Part shown: piece by piece, positions 1 to 7,262 of the stretch
How the letters are laid out: every line of letters starts with the position of its first letter
Position numbering within the stretch: the first letter of the stretch is position 1
Origin: JADHUC01 sp964617665
GTDB taxonomy: Bacteria; Planctomycetota; Planctomycetia; Pirellulales; Pirellulaceae
Length of the DNA: 43,105 nt
Reading direction: 5' to 3'
NCBI GenBank assembly: GCA_964617665.1
Contig: CAZUAH010000052.1
Location: forward strand, 1-43,105
Notes under the pieces: model-generated
The model's input: the letters and a program-made list of their open reading frames with translations, nothing else
What the model was told of the DNA's origin: nothing
Database searches by the model: none
Made by a program: the position numbers and the translations under genes

Positions 1-568
1 GACCAGCGGTGACACCGCCACCATCGGCTTCTGGCACAACAAGCATGGGCAGGCGTTGATTACGCAAGGCGGCACCGCCCTGGCTCAATGGCTGAGCGCC
101 AATTTCGACAACGTCTTCGGCGACGAGTTTGTCGGTGCCGGTGGGTCTGACGTGGCCCAGTTCTTCAACGACCAGCTGTTCAAGCAAAAGGGCAAGAAGT
201 CCAACGGGCCAGCCAAGGTGGACGCCCAGTTCATGGCCGTGGCGTTGGCAACGTACTTCACCAGCAGCAACCTGGCCGGCAACGTGGCTGGCGACTACGG
301 CTTCAACGTCACGGACACGGGTATCGGGACACGCGTCGTCAACGTGGGGTCGGGGGGCGCCGCATTTAGCGTCGCCAATGACACGGACGTGACCATCATG
401 CAGCTGTTGCAGGCGACCAACGCCTTAACAGACCTGCCCGACGGCATCAGCGGCTTTGCCCATATCTACGACCAGGACGGTGACGGTCAGATTGACGAAT
501 TCGAAGCATTACTCCGTGTCATGGCCAACGATGTGTACAGCACGATCAACGAACAAGGAGACATCTGA
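1..568 (+). CDS. C-terminal part of a secreted EF-hand protein (5' end outside window)
   Basis: The frame is open from base 2 to a TGA at 566-568, so the gene begins before the window; the internal TTG at 56 is probably not its start. The visible 188 residues begin with a segment reading TATIGFWHNKHGQALI, a pattern I associate with large extracellular planctomycete and actinobacterial proteins. Near the end is a perfect 12-residue EF-hand loop (DQDGDGQIDEFE, bases 470-505) with Asp at 1, 3 and 5, Gly at 6, Ile at 8 and Glu at 12, so calcium binding is likely. There is no membrane segment in the visible part. The composition is rich in Gly, Asn and Asp, as in secreted proteins. The exact function is unknown. 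The gene converges on the plsC-like gene across a 153-bp gap in which I see no clear terminator. Confidence 0.8.
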   Translation, partial: TSGDTATIGFWHNKHGQALITQGGTALAQWLSANFDNVFGDEFVGAGGSDVAQFFNDQLFKQKGKKSNGPAKVDAQFMAVALATYFTSSNLAGNVAGDYGFNVTDTGIGTRVVNVGSGGAAFSVANDTDVTIMQLLQATNALTDLPDGISGFAHIYDQDGDGQIDEFEALLRVMANDVYSTINEQGDI

Positions 569-721
569 ACCGAAAAGCCATGGGGCATTCCAGTTTGATG
601 GAGCCCCCACCTGACGCCAAGGTATGCCATCGCGTGGATCGTGGGCTTGGTGGGCCATTTGGCAGATGATACGTCGCGGCTGACCCTAGGATTGCGTTAG
701 CGGGCTGCGCGGGATCATAGA

Positions 722-1480
722 TTACGCCTTATCGGCTTTCTTCCAGCGTCGGCCGGCGAGGGCCGGTTCGAAATCCTCGCATCCTGCTAGTTCGGCGATA
801 GCCGTCATTACCTGCAGCATGATTTGGCCGACGAATGCTGACGCGTGTTCCCGGTCGTAATATGACGACAGGTCAATCGGGTCACCAAATCGCGCGATGA
901 CCCTTGCGCTCATTAGAAACGGACTCCAGGCGGTGCCGTCGTATGGCGCACCTTCGATGTAACACGGCACGACCGGCACGCGAGCTTTCAGGGCCACCAG
1001 GATCGCTCCTGGGCGTCCCGGCAGCATGAATTTGTCGCTCTGGTTGATCCTGCCCTCGGGAAACATTCCCACCAACTTCCCCTCGGACACCAATCGCATC
1101 GCCTTCTTTGTGGCAGCGGTGTCGAGCCCCCCTCGCTTAACAGGAATCGCCCCACCGCATAGAAGAAACCAGCCAAAGGCCGGATTTTTGAAATACTCGC
1201 CAGCCACCATCCAGTGGACATGGCGGTTGCTACCGAGTTCTATGAAAAACGGATCGACGCTGCTGCGATGGTTCGAGACTATCACCGCGCCTTGGTCGGA
1301 CGACAATGGCATCGGAGCCACTTTGGCCCGCCAGAGGACACGCGCCAGGACGAGGCTCAGCAGATACCAGAATGCTCGAAACGGGTCGAACGGGCTCTTC
1401 CGGCTCCAAACCACGAATCCGATCACAGGGGCGGTCGCTACCAGGATCAGAAAACCAATTGCCAATTCATGTTGAGACAT
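722..1480 (-). CDS. PlsC-like 1-acyl-sn-glycerol-3-phosphate acyltransferase family protein
   Basis: This 252-residue protein belongs to the glycerolipid acyltransferase (PlsC/LPLAT) family, which moves an acyl chain onto lysophosphatidate or a related lysolipid at the inner membrane. The catalytic HX4D box is His71-Asp76 (NHRSSVD). The substrate-binding block is FPEGR at 140-144, and PVKRGG at 113-118 is a further conserved family block. Residues 6-25 form one hydrophobic helix and 36-50 are also hydrophobic, consistent with membrane attachment. Length is normal for the family. The start at 1480 puts the hydrophobic helix at the N-terminus, but no good Shine-Dalgarno is seen; a perfect palindrome lies 2 bases upstream. 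It is transcribed divergently from the VWA gene. The acceptor lipid cannot be read from the sequence. Confidence 0.9.
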   Translation of the reverse strand: MSQHELAIGFLILVATAPVIGFVVWSRKSPFDPFRAFWYLLSLVLARVLWRAKVAPMPLSSDQGAVIVSNHRSSVDPFFIELGSNRHVHWMVAGEYFKNPAFGWFLLCGGAIPVKRGGLDTAATKKAMRLVSEGKLVGMFPEGRINQSDKFMLPGRPGAILVALKARVPVVPCYIEGAPYDGTAWSPFLMSARVIARFGDPIDLSSYYDREHASAFVGQIMLQVMTAIAELAGCEDFEPALAGRRWKKADKA

Positions 1481-1482
1481 GG

Positions 1483-1495
1483 CCCTATGATAGGG
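1483..1495. promoter_or_regulatory. 13-bp palindrome abutting the plsC-like start codon
   Basis: CCCTAT-g-ATAGGG is perfectly symmetric around one central base and ends two bases before the ATG of the acyltransferase. Its position would let a bound repressor or an mRNA hairpin block initiation. It is an inference from symmetry and placement only. Confidence 0.3.
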
Positions 1496-1568
1496 TCGAC
1501 TGCCAACAGGCGGAAGAAGTCTGCGCGGTATCTGTACTGTACGCGATGACTTGATTCCAATACGTTAT

Positions 1569-1630
1569 CGGTATCGGGATTCGCAAGAATTCCGAGAATA
1601 CCGTTCGCGTCTGAACTTTTGAGAGTTCAG
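1569..1630. promoter_or_regulatory. two adjacent inverted repeats between divergent plsC-like and VWA genes
   Basis: The first hairpin is imperfect: CGGTAT at 1569-1574 pairs with ATACCG at 1598-1603, with a further inner GGATTC/GAATTCC pairing. The second is perfect: CTGAACT at 1611-1617 pairs with AGTTCAG at 1624-1630 around a 6-base loop. They lie in the shared 202-bp upstream region of two divergent genes, where operators or a leader structure would be expected. No T-tract follows, so they are not obvious terminators. Confidence 0.35.
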
Positions 1631-1682
1631 CTACCAACAGATCTGAGTTCGCCCTCGCAACGGCCACACCGCCGCAATCGAA

Positions 1683-2711
1683 ATGGATTGGACAAACCCT
1701 TTTCAGAATCCAGAGTTTTTGTATTTCTCCTGGATTCTTCCAATACTGATCGTCCTGCTGATTTACGCTCACCGCAAGCGGATCGCTACGGCCAAACGAT
1801 TCGTGGATCCGGAGATGGTTCAGCGACTCATGCCCGCTACTGGCGAACTGCGCCCGTGGGTCAAGGGTGCGGCGGTCGTCCTGGGCGTTGCCTGCCTGCT
1901 GACGGCGGCGGCACGCCCGAGGTGGGGCGTCTACTTCGAAAAGGTCTCGGCTCGAGGCGTCGATCTGTTTGTCGTGTTGGACGTATCCAAGTCCATGCTA
2001 GCCGAAGATGTGGCTCCGAATCGTCTAGATCGAGCCAAATCGGATATCCTGGACCTCTTGAAGAGGCTTGAAGGCGACCGCGTTGGGCTCGTCACGTTCG
2101 CAGGCGCGGCAGTGGTCAAAGTTCCGTTGACCACCGACCAGGGCTTCTTCCGTATGGTGCTTGCCGACGTGGATACGGACAGCGCACCAAAAGGCGGTAC
2201 GGCGATTGGCGACTCCGTGCGCAGAGCCATCGGCTCGATGCCAGAAGACCGTGACCGTGACCAGGTGATTGTCATGATCACCGATGGCGAGGATCACGAT
2301 TCGTTTCCAAAAGAGGCCGCCGCTCAGGCCGCCGACCGCAAGATCAAGATCATCACGGTGGGACTGGGCGATACGAACGAAGGTTCGCGCATCCCGATGC
2401 GCGACGAACAGGGCAACCTCCTGTACGTGAAACACGATCAACAAGAAGTGTGGTCCCGCATGGACGAGCGATTACTGAAGGAGATTGCCTTAACCACCGA
2501 GGGAGCATATGTCCCGGCAAGGACACGGGCGTACGACTTGGGGCAAATCTACGAAGAACACTTGGCCGGGCTAACTCGCGGCGACGTGTATGCCGAGAAG
2601 CGAAAGAGGTACCGCGAGCGTTTTCAGATATTCGTATGCCTGGGGTTAGGATTCTTGCTGTTGGAAATGATGATCCCCCGGCATAGACGAAAGTCTGCCG
2701 TGCCTGCGTAG
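1683..2711 (+). CDS. BatA-like VWA-domain membrane protein
   Basis: The 342-residue protein has the layout of aerotolerance (Bat) proteins. There is an N-terminal membrane helix (13-28), a second helix (60-77), a von Willebrand factor A domain (about 93-275) and a C-terminal helix (about 315-330). The MIDAS metal site is visible as DVSKS at 100-104, the later Thr in GGTAIGD, and TDGED near 200-204. Such proteins usually work with a MoxR AAA+ ATPase, and a MoxR/ChlI-type gene lies immediately downstream. Here, however, it is on the opposite strand, converging with only 13 bp between the stops, rather than in the usual operon. No BatB, BatD or DUF58 gene is in the window. The start ATG has only a weak purine stretch upstream. 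Confidence 0.9.
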   Translation: MDWTNPFQNPEFLYFSWILPILIVLLIYAHRKRIATAKRFVDPEMVQRLMPATGELRPWVKGAAVVLGVACLLTAAARPRWGVYFEKVSARGVDLFVVLDVSKSMLAEDVAPNRLDRAKSDILDLLKRLEGDRVGLVTFAGAAVVKVPLTTDQGFFRMVLADVDTDSAPKGGTAIGDSVRRAIGSMPEDRDRDQVIVMITDGEDHDSFPKEAAAQAADRKIKIITVGLGDTNEGSRIPMRDEQGNLLYVKHDQQEVWSRMDERLLKEIALTTEGAYVPARTRAYDLGQIYEEHLAGLTRGDVYAEKRKRYRERFQIFVCLGLGFLLLEMMIPRHRRKSAVPA

Positions 2712-2722
2712 CCCGCGGGGCT
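2710..2722. terminator. short GC-rich hairpin between convergent stops
   Basis: AGCCC-gcg-GGGCT forms a 5-bp perfect stem in the 13-bp gap between the VWA and AAA+ stop codons. It has no T-tract on either side, so a bidirectional terminator role is only possible. Confidence 0.25.
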
Positions 2723-2724
2723 GC

Positions 2725-4146
2725 TCACTGCATCTCGTACTGCACTCGCCCGTGATGCTGCGATCTTGAAACCAAGTCCATGGCGTACAAGCCGCCCAAT
2801 ACGAACTCGACGCAGGCCGCACGCACAGCCGGATCTTCCGACGCGTTCACCTCGAACGCCTTGTCCCAAATCGGCGGTACACGTCGCAGGCGTTCGGCAT
2901 AGTGCGTCGAGGGCAACAAATCGCCGACTTCGATTTTGACGCCGCGACCGAATATCTCTGCAATCTCCGCCAATCCGTGTTCGTCGACGTATTCCTGAAA
3001 TACAACACGAATCGCCTCGGCCGTCACGGAATCCAACACTTGACGTTCGGACATCTGATGACTGCCCATCAGATCCAGTTCAAGCTTACCCAAGGAAGAG
3101 CTGTACAACCGGCCCAGGTCGCTGATCCGTGGTACTGCGGGCTTCTCGCCTCGCACAACCGCCCGTTGTCTGGCGCTGGCGATCATCGTGCGGTAATTGG
3201 CGATACTGAATCGAGCGCTGACGCCCGACTGTTGATCGACGTACTTGGACTTGCGTGCCTGTACCGTGATCTCTTCGACAATCTGACGCATGAAGAATGG
3301 CACCACGACCGGATACTCGCCATCCAGGTCGATTCCCGCCTCCTGTTCCATGATTTCGATGCCCATGTCGCGCGAGCGAGGATAGTGCGTATGAATCGCC
3401 GAACCGATGCGGTCCTTCAATTGCGGGATGACCTTTCCGCTGCGATTGAAAGTTGCGGGGTTGGCAGAAAACAATAGCACGATGTCCAAGTCAAACCGGA
3501 TTGGATAGCCACGTACCTGAACGTCGCGTTCCTCCAAGATATTGAACAGCCCGACTTGCACCAATTCGTCCAGTTCGGGTAACTCGTTAACGGCGAAGAT
3601 ACCCCGATGCATCCGTGGAATCAGGCCGAAGTGCAACGCCTCTTCGGTTGACATGCTTTTGCCGCCAGCCAGTTTCGCTGGATCGATCTCGCCGATGATA
3701 TCGGCGAATTTCGTGCCCGGCGCCAACCGCTCGGCGTAACGATCGTCGCGGTGCCACCAAGCGATTGGAATCTCATCCTCTGCACGTTCGGCGACGAAAC
3801 GCCTACCGACGCTGCTGATCGGGTGATAAGGATCCTCGTGAAAAGGAGCGTCGGGAATATCGATGTAGGGCACCTCTTCGTCCAGGAAACGCACGAGGTT
3901 GCGCATCAATCGCGTCTTTGCCTGCCCCTTCTCCCCAAGAAACAGCAAGTCATGTCCAGCAATCAGCCCCAGATTGATTTCAGGGATCACTGTATCTTGA
4001 TACCCGATAATGCCTGGAAACAGCTCACTGCCTGCCTCCAACTGGACAATGAAATTGTCATAGATTTCGCGTTTAATCGATTTCGATATCCAACCGCTCT
4101 CTCGCAACTCGCGAAGGTTGGCAGGTTTGTTGGCCATGGGAATCAC
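2725..4146 (-). CDS. MoxR/ChlI-type AAA+ ATPase
   Basis: This 473-residue protein (470 if the ATG at 4137 is used rather than the GTG at 4146) resembles the ATPase subunit of magnesium chelatase and the MoxR group. Walker A is GEKGQAKT at residues 71-78. The Walker B equivalent is the hydrophobic stretch ending FAVNELPELDE, with the acidic pair shifted to an N-E-L-P-E-L form. A sensor-1-like region reads LLFSANPATFNR. It is longer than an average MoxR protein (about 320 residues); the C-terminal 170 residues look like an added helical region. The family remodels or activates VWA-domain partners, and the convergent VWA gene next door is a plausible partner, although not in an operon. No Shine-Dalgarno is evident. 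A TATAAT lies about 50 bp upstream. I find no tetrapyrrole genes here, so chelatase function is unlikely. Confidence 0.85.
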   Translation of the reverse strand: MIPMANKPANLRELRESGWISKSIKREIYDNFIVQLEAGSELFPGIIGYQDTVIPEINLGLIAGHDLLFLGEKGQAKTRLMRNLVRFLDEEVPYIDIPDAPFHEDPYHPISSVGRRFVAERAEDEIPIAWWHRDDRYAERLAPGTKFADIIGEIDPAKLAGGKSMSTEEALHFGLIPRMHRGIFAVNELPELDELVQVGLFNILEERDVQVRGYPIRFDLDIVLLFSANPATFNRSGKVIPQLKDRIGSAIHTHYPRSRDMGIEIMEQEAGIDLDGEYPVVVPFFMRQIVEEITVQARKSKYVDQQSGVSARFSIANYRTMIASARQRAVVRGEKPAVPRISDLGRLYSSSLGKLELDLMGSHQMSERQVLDSVTAEAIRVVFQEYVDEHGLAEIAEIFGRGVKIEVGDLLPSTHYAERLRRVPPIWDKAFEVNASEDPAVRAACVEFVLGGLYAMDLVSRSQHHGRVQYEMQ

Positions 4147-4192
4147 GTTCGAAAAAGAAGCCGGGAATCAGACCAATGGAACGTTCACCAGC

Positions 4193-4219
4193 ATTATAGA
4201 GCCATGTTCCACAGGGCAA
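4193..4219 (-). promoter_or_regulatory. candidate promoter for the MoxR/ChlI gene
   Basis: On the minus strand a perfect TATAAT (4193-4198) is preceded by TTGCCC (4214-4219) with a 15-bp spacer. The spacer is shorter than the ideal 17, so the -35 assignment is weak. A transcript starting about 7 bp downstream of the -10 would have a leader of roughly 45 nt before the start codon. Confidence 0.4.
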
Positions 4220-4301
4220 GAGCAGGCTTGCGCATAGACTTGGTTCATCGACGGGCGCGGGCTCGACTCGAACGGATGTAGGCTTTGTCCAGTGCGACAG
4301 G

Positions 4302-7019
4302 CTACACACGCAAGGCTGCAAAAGCGTCGGTCAGCTTGGTGAATTCGACCGCGATTTCCGGCAGAAGTTCATCTAGATCTGTATCAGAATCAAAGGCATG
4401 GCCAACGGCTGGATCAAGCTCGTTCTCGGCCAGATTGATCTGCTGGAAGTAGGCATCAGCAGCCGTCCGCCAAGAGTCTGAACGATTGTCCGGCCCAGCA
4501 TCGCGCTCGGAAGTTGTCGCAGACAACGCTTCGGATCGCGACGGCACTGCGTTCAGATAGTTCGTCGCCACCAGTGGCATAGCAACGACTGGCTCGTGTC
4601 CATCACTCGCCTTTTCTGTCGGTTCCTGCGACTCGCGAGAAATGCGGGCGAGATTCGCGGGCGCAGACTCACCTTCGCCAGAGCCGCCTCCACCTTGGCC
4701 AGGCTGGGGAACGGATTCACCGGCCGCCTGGACGTTCAATACGTCAATGATGATCAACACATCCAGGGCCGTCACGGATCCATTGCCGTCCACGTCGTAG
4801 TAAGGAGGCGGCTCGACCGGCGGCGGAGGTACGGACAGGTCGTCCAGATGGGTGTTGATGTAGTTGATCACCAACAACGCATCCACGGGTGTCACCAAAT
4901 CGTCGTTGTTCACATCGGCAGGGTTCCCAGGATTTCGCCACGAAGCGCTCTGTCCGTCGAAATTGATACTGCCAACCGCTTCGCCCTCGGCCAACGTTGC
5001 TTCTTGTTGCTGCGGCAACGGATCCTGCGAACCTGGCGCGACGGTCTCGACGAAGTAGGTGCCAGCGGCCAAATCGGTCAACGCGTACGCGCCAGCGCTA
5101 TCGGTCGTGGTCGTGGTGTCGGGGCCGAAGCGGAGATTGTCAAAGCGAAGTTCGGATCCAGCGTGGCCGTGGGCGATCGCATATGCGATATCCGGCGTCG
5201 AACGGCTGACCGTCATCGTCTCGACCTGGCCAACGTCCAATTGGCCCGTCGTGTAGCGATCCAACAATTGGCCGCCGGCGCTGTAGACATCCAGTCGCGC
5301 GTAGTCGCCATCACCGTCTCCGATGGAGTCTAAGCTGACGCTGGTGACTGCCGGATTGAAGTCCATTTTCAACTTGCGGCTCTCGGAGGTCCACACCTTC
5401 CCCGGGCCTTCTTGGTCGTCGAGGTACCCGAACACCTTGTCACCGGTCGACGTGCGCCCTCCAGCGGATGCATAAACCGATCCATTGATACCGACACCTT
5501 CGGCCGACAACGTGACTTTCGTGTTGACGTTGTCCAACTCCGAGCTGTAATAGTCCGGCTCTACCCCGTCAACCTCCAGCGGTTCTCCCTGGGCGCTCAC
5601 CATGCGAACCGTCCAGCCCGGCAAGCCTGATTCACCTGGATCGAACTGCCCGTTGTCATCCTCGTCGTTCCATACGAATCCGTAGATACCCTGCTCCAGC
5701 ATGGACGCAGCGGTTGTCGTATCGCCCTCGAAAACAGGGGACACAACGCCCGAAGTATCATCAACCGTGCGGATGTCCACCGCGTGGAATTCCCAGTCAC
5801 CAAGCTCGATTTGCAGATCTATGTCCGCCGTGTACGTATTGGCGTCGAACGTCGTTGCCGTCTGCCATGCGCCATCGTCAATTCGGTACTCGGCGCGGCT
5901 GACTTCGTTGATCGTAATGTCGTTCTGCAGGCCCCAAGAGTTTTGGTTCAGCGTTGTCTGAACCGACGACGAGCCGATGAAACGATACGTTGGCTCCGCC
6001 TCCTGTGGATCAACGAAACCCGAACCTGTCAGCGTGAGCGGCGCGTCCAGCAGATCGAAGATGCCATCGCCGTCCGAATCGCGCCATCCAATCATCTCTA
6101 GTGACGGTTCGGAACTGACATGGTTCAAATAGGCCTCGCTCAGCAGATTGCCATTGGCCATGATACTGTCAGTTTGAACAAAGCCTTGGGCAGGATTGCT
6201 GGCATGATTCAGATTCTGGGTGTTGTAGTAGCCGCGACGATCGGAGTACGAGCCGGCTCCAGCGTATTCGTCTCTGGCCCAGAAGATGTGCCCCGCCTCA
6301 TGAGCGTAGGTGCTGGGCGGTCTCCCTGCAGGCGTCACATAGAACTGACCGCCAGGAAAGGCGAACGCCCTCTGAAAGCTGCCGCACACGTTGTCGCACC
6401 TGAACTCGCCATCGACGTCGTTTGCATCATTAGCCACGAAAATGGTAAATGCCCAATCCGTGTTGTGCGCCAGACGCTGCGAGTGATTGAATGCGAGAAT
6501 ATCGCTGGCAAAGTTGTCGGCGGAATTGTAGCCAACCGTATCAAGGAAATCGTAGATCCAATCTTGAAACTTGTCGGAGATGTTTGCGATCGGCTCATAC
6601 TCTGTAGACACGACGTCTGTCAGACTTGCGTTCTGGTATTCCCCGCCAGCGTAGGTCCAGTCGTACTGGAAGCTCAATGAGTGGGGCGAGCTGGGATGCT
6701 CTAGCGCCAGCGTGTCCTGCCACCAACTCAGGCCTTCCTCTACGTTTCGCTGGACCTGGTGGATACCGTCAACAGTCCAGTCCTCCGTGCTTGGATCTCT
6801 CTGGCCATTCGACTCCATCAGCACCACGGTGACCAGAACGTCGCCCAGCATGAATTCAGCCAAGTCGTCGGGGGCAGCGCCGAAAGGCACGGCGCTCAAC
6901 AGCGCGCGATCCTCCAGACGCTCGAACGCCACTCGCCGTGACTTCGACCCTCGCCTGGCTCGCGACACGCCACCATTCTCTCGACGGCGTGCGAACGACC
7001 TCTGAAAAATTGACAACAT
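4302..7019 (-). CDS. large secreted metzincin-like protease with SdrD-type B repeat and dockerin
   Basis: This is a 905-residue protein. Residues 1-45 are Arg-rich and contain the LEPR-XLL-type box FERLEDRALLS; there is no hydrophobic signal peptide. A metallopeptidase domain covers roughly 50-310. The zinc motif is HEAGH at 240-244 with Asp250 as the likely third ligand (spacing HExxHxxxxxD) and a possible Met-turn at Met287. Trp247 replaces the usual metzincin Gly. Residues about 443-487 and 637-660 are two halves of an SdrD B-like domain, separated by about 150 residues of jelly-roll-like sequence. A dockerin-like pair of calcium loops (DVNNDDLVT, DVDGNGSVT) lies at about 700-765, followed by a Gly/Glu-rich linker and a short tail ending DAFAALRV. 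It is probably an extracellular zinc protease; the substrate is unknown. It sits downstream of the giant gene on the same strand, 243 bp away. No Shine-Dalgarno is seen. Confidence 0.85.
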   Translation of the reverse strand: MLSIFQRSFARRRENGGVSRARRGSKSRRVAFERLEDRALLSAVPFGAAPDDLAEFMLGDVLVTVVLMESNGQRDPSTEDWTVDGIHQVQRNVEEGLSWWQDTLALEHPSSPHSLSFQYDWTYAGGEYQNASLTDVVSTEYEPIANISDKFQDWIYDFLDTVGYNSADNFASDILAFNHSQRLAHNTDWAFTIFVANDANDVDGEFRCDNVCGSFQRAFAFPGGQFYVTPAGRPPSTYAHEAGHIFWARDEYAGAGSYSDRRGYYNTQNLNHASNPAQGFVQTDSIMANGNLLSEAYLNHVSSEPSLEMIGWRDSDGDGIFDLLDAPLTLTGSGFVDPQEAEPTYRFIGSSSVQTTLNQNSWGLQNDITINEVSRAEYRIDDGAWQTATTFDANTYTADIDLQIELGDWEFHAVDIRTVDDTSGVVSPVFEGDTTTAASMLEQGIYGFVWNDEDDNGQFDPGESGLPGWTVRMVSAQGEPLEVDGVEPDYYSSELDNVNTKVTLSAEGVGINGSVYASAGGRTSTGDKVFGYLDDQEGPGKVWTSESRKLKMDFNPAVTSVSLDSIGDGDGDYARLDVYSAGGQLLDRYTTGQLDVGQVETMTVSRSTPDIAYAIAHGHAGSELRFDNLRFGPDTTTTTDSAGAYALTDLAAGTYFVETVAPGSQDPLPQQQEATLAEGEAVGSINFDGQSASWRNPGNPADVNNDDLVTPVDALLVINYINTHLDDLSVPPPPVEPPPYYDVDGNGSVTALDVLIIIDVLNVQAAGESVPQPGQGGGGSGEGESAPANLARISRESQEPTEKASDGHEPVVAMPLVATNYLNAVPSRSEALSATTSERDAGPDNRSDSWRTAADAYFQQINLAENELDPAVGHAFDSDTDLDELLPEIAVEFTKLTDAFAALRV

Positions 7020-7089
7020 GACGCTGGGGCGCTAATAGAGAAAACGCTGCTAGACTTTTTCTATTTTATCTTGTTTGCGCGAGTGTGAA

Positions 7090-7103
7090 TGATACTTTTA
7101 TCA
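7090..7103. promoter_or_regulatory. AT-rich dyad upstream of the protease gene
   Basis: TGATA-cttt-TATCA lies 71-84 bp upstream of the protease start in the most AT-rich part of the 243-bp gap between the two surface-protein genes. It could be part of a promoter or an operator. Apart from this, the gap shows no Rho-independent terminator for the giant gene. Confidence 0.25.
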
Positions 7104-7262
7104 CAAGTTTTCCGGTCAGCTTGATTGTGCCGATCCTATCACATGTCCGAAAAGAGAACGAGAACCACCAGACCACCAACAAGACGGGGTAGCGCAAGCG
7201 CCGACGCATCGGTCGCCATTGTTTTGAGGCGAATCGCCGGCAAAAGTTCCGCCTTAACAGTT

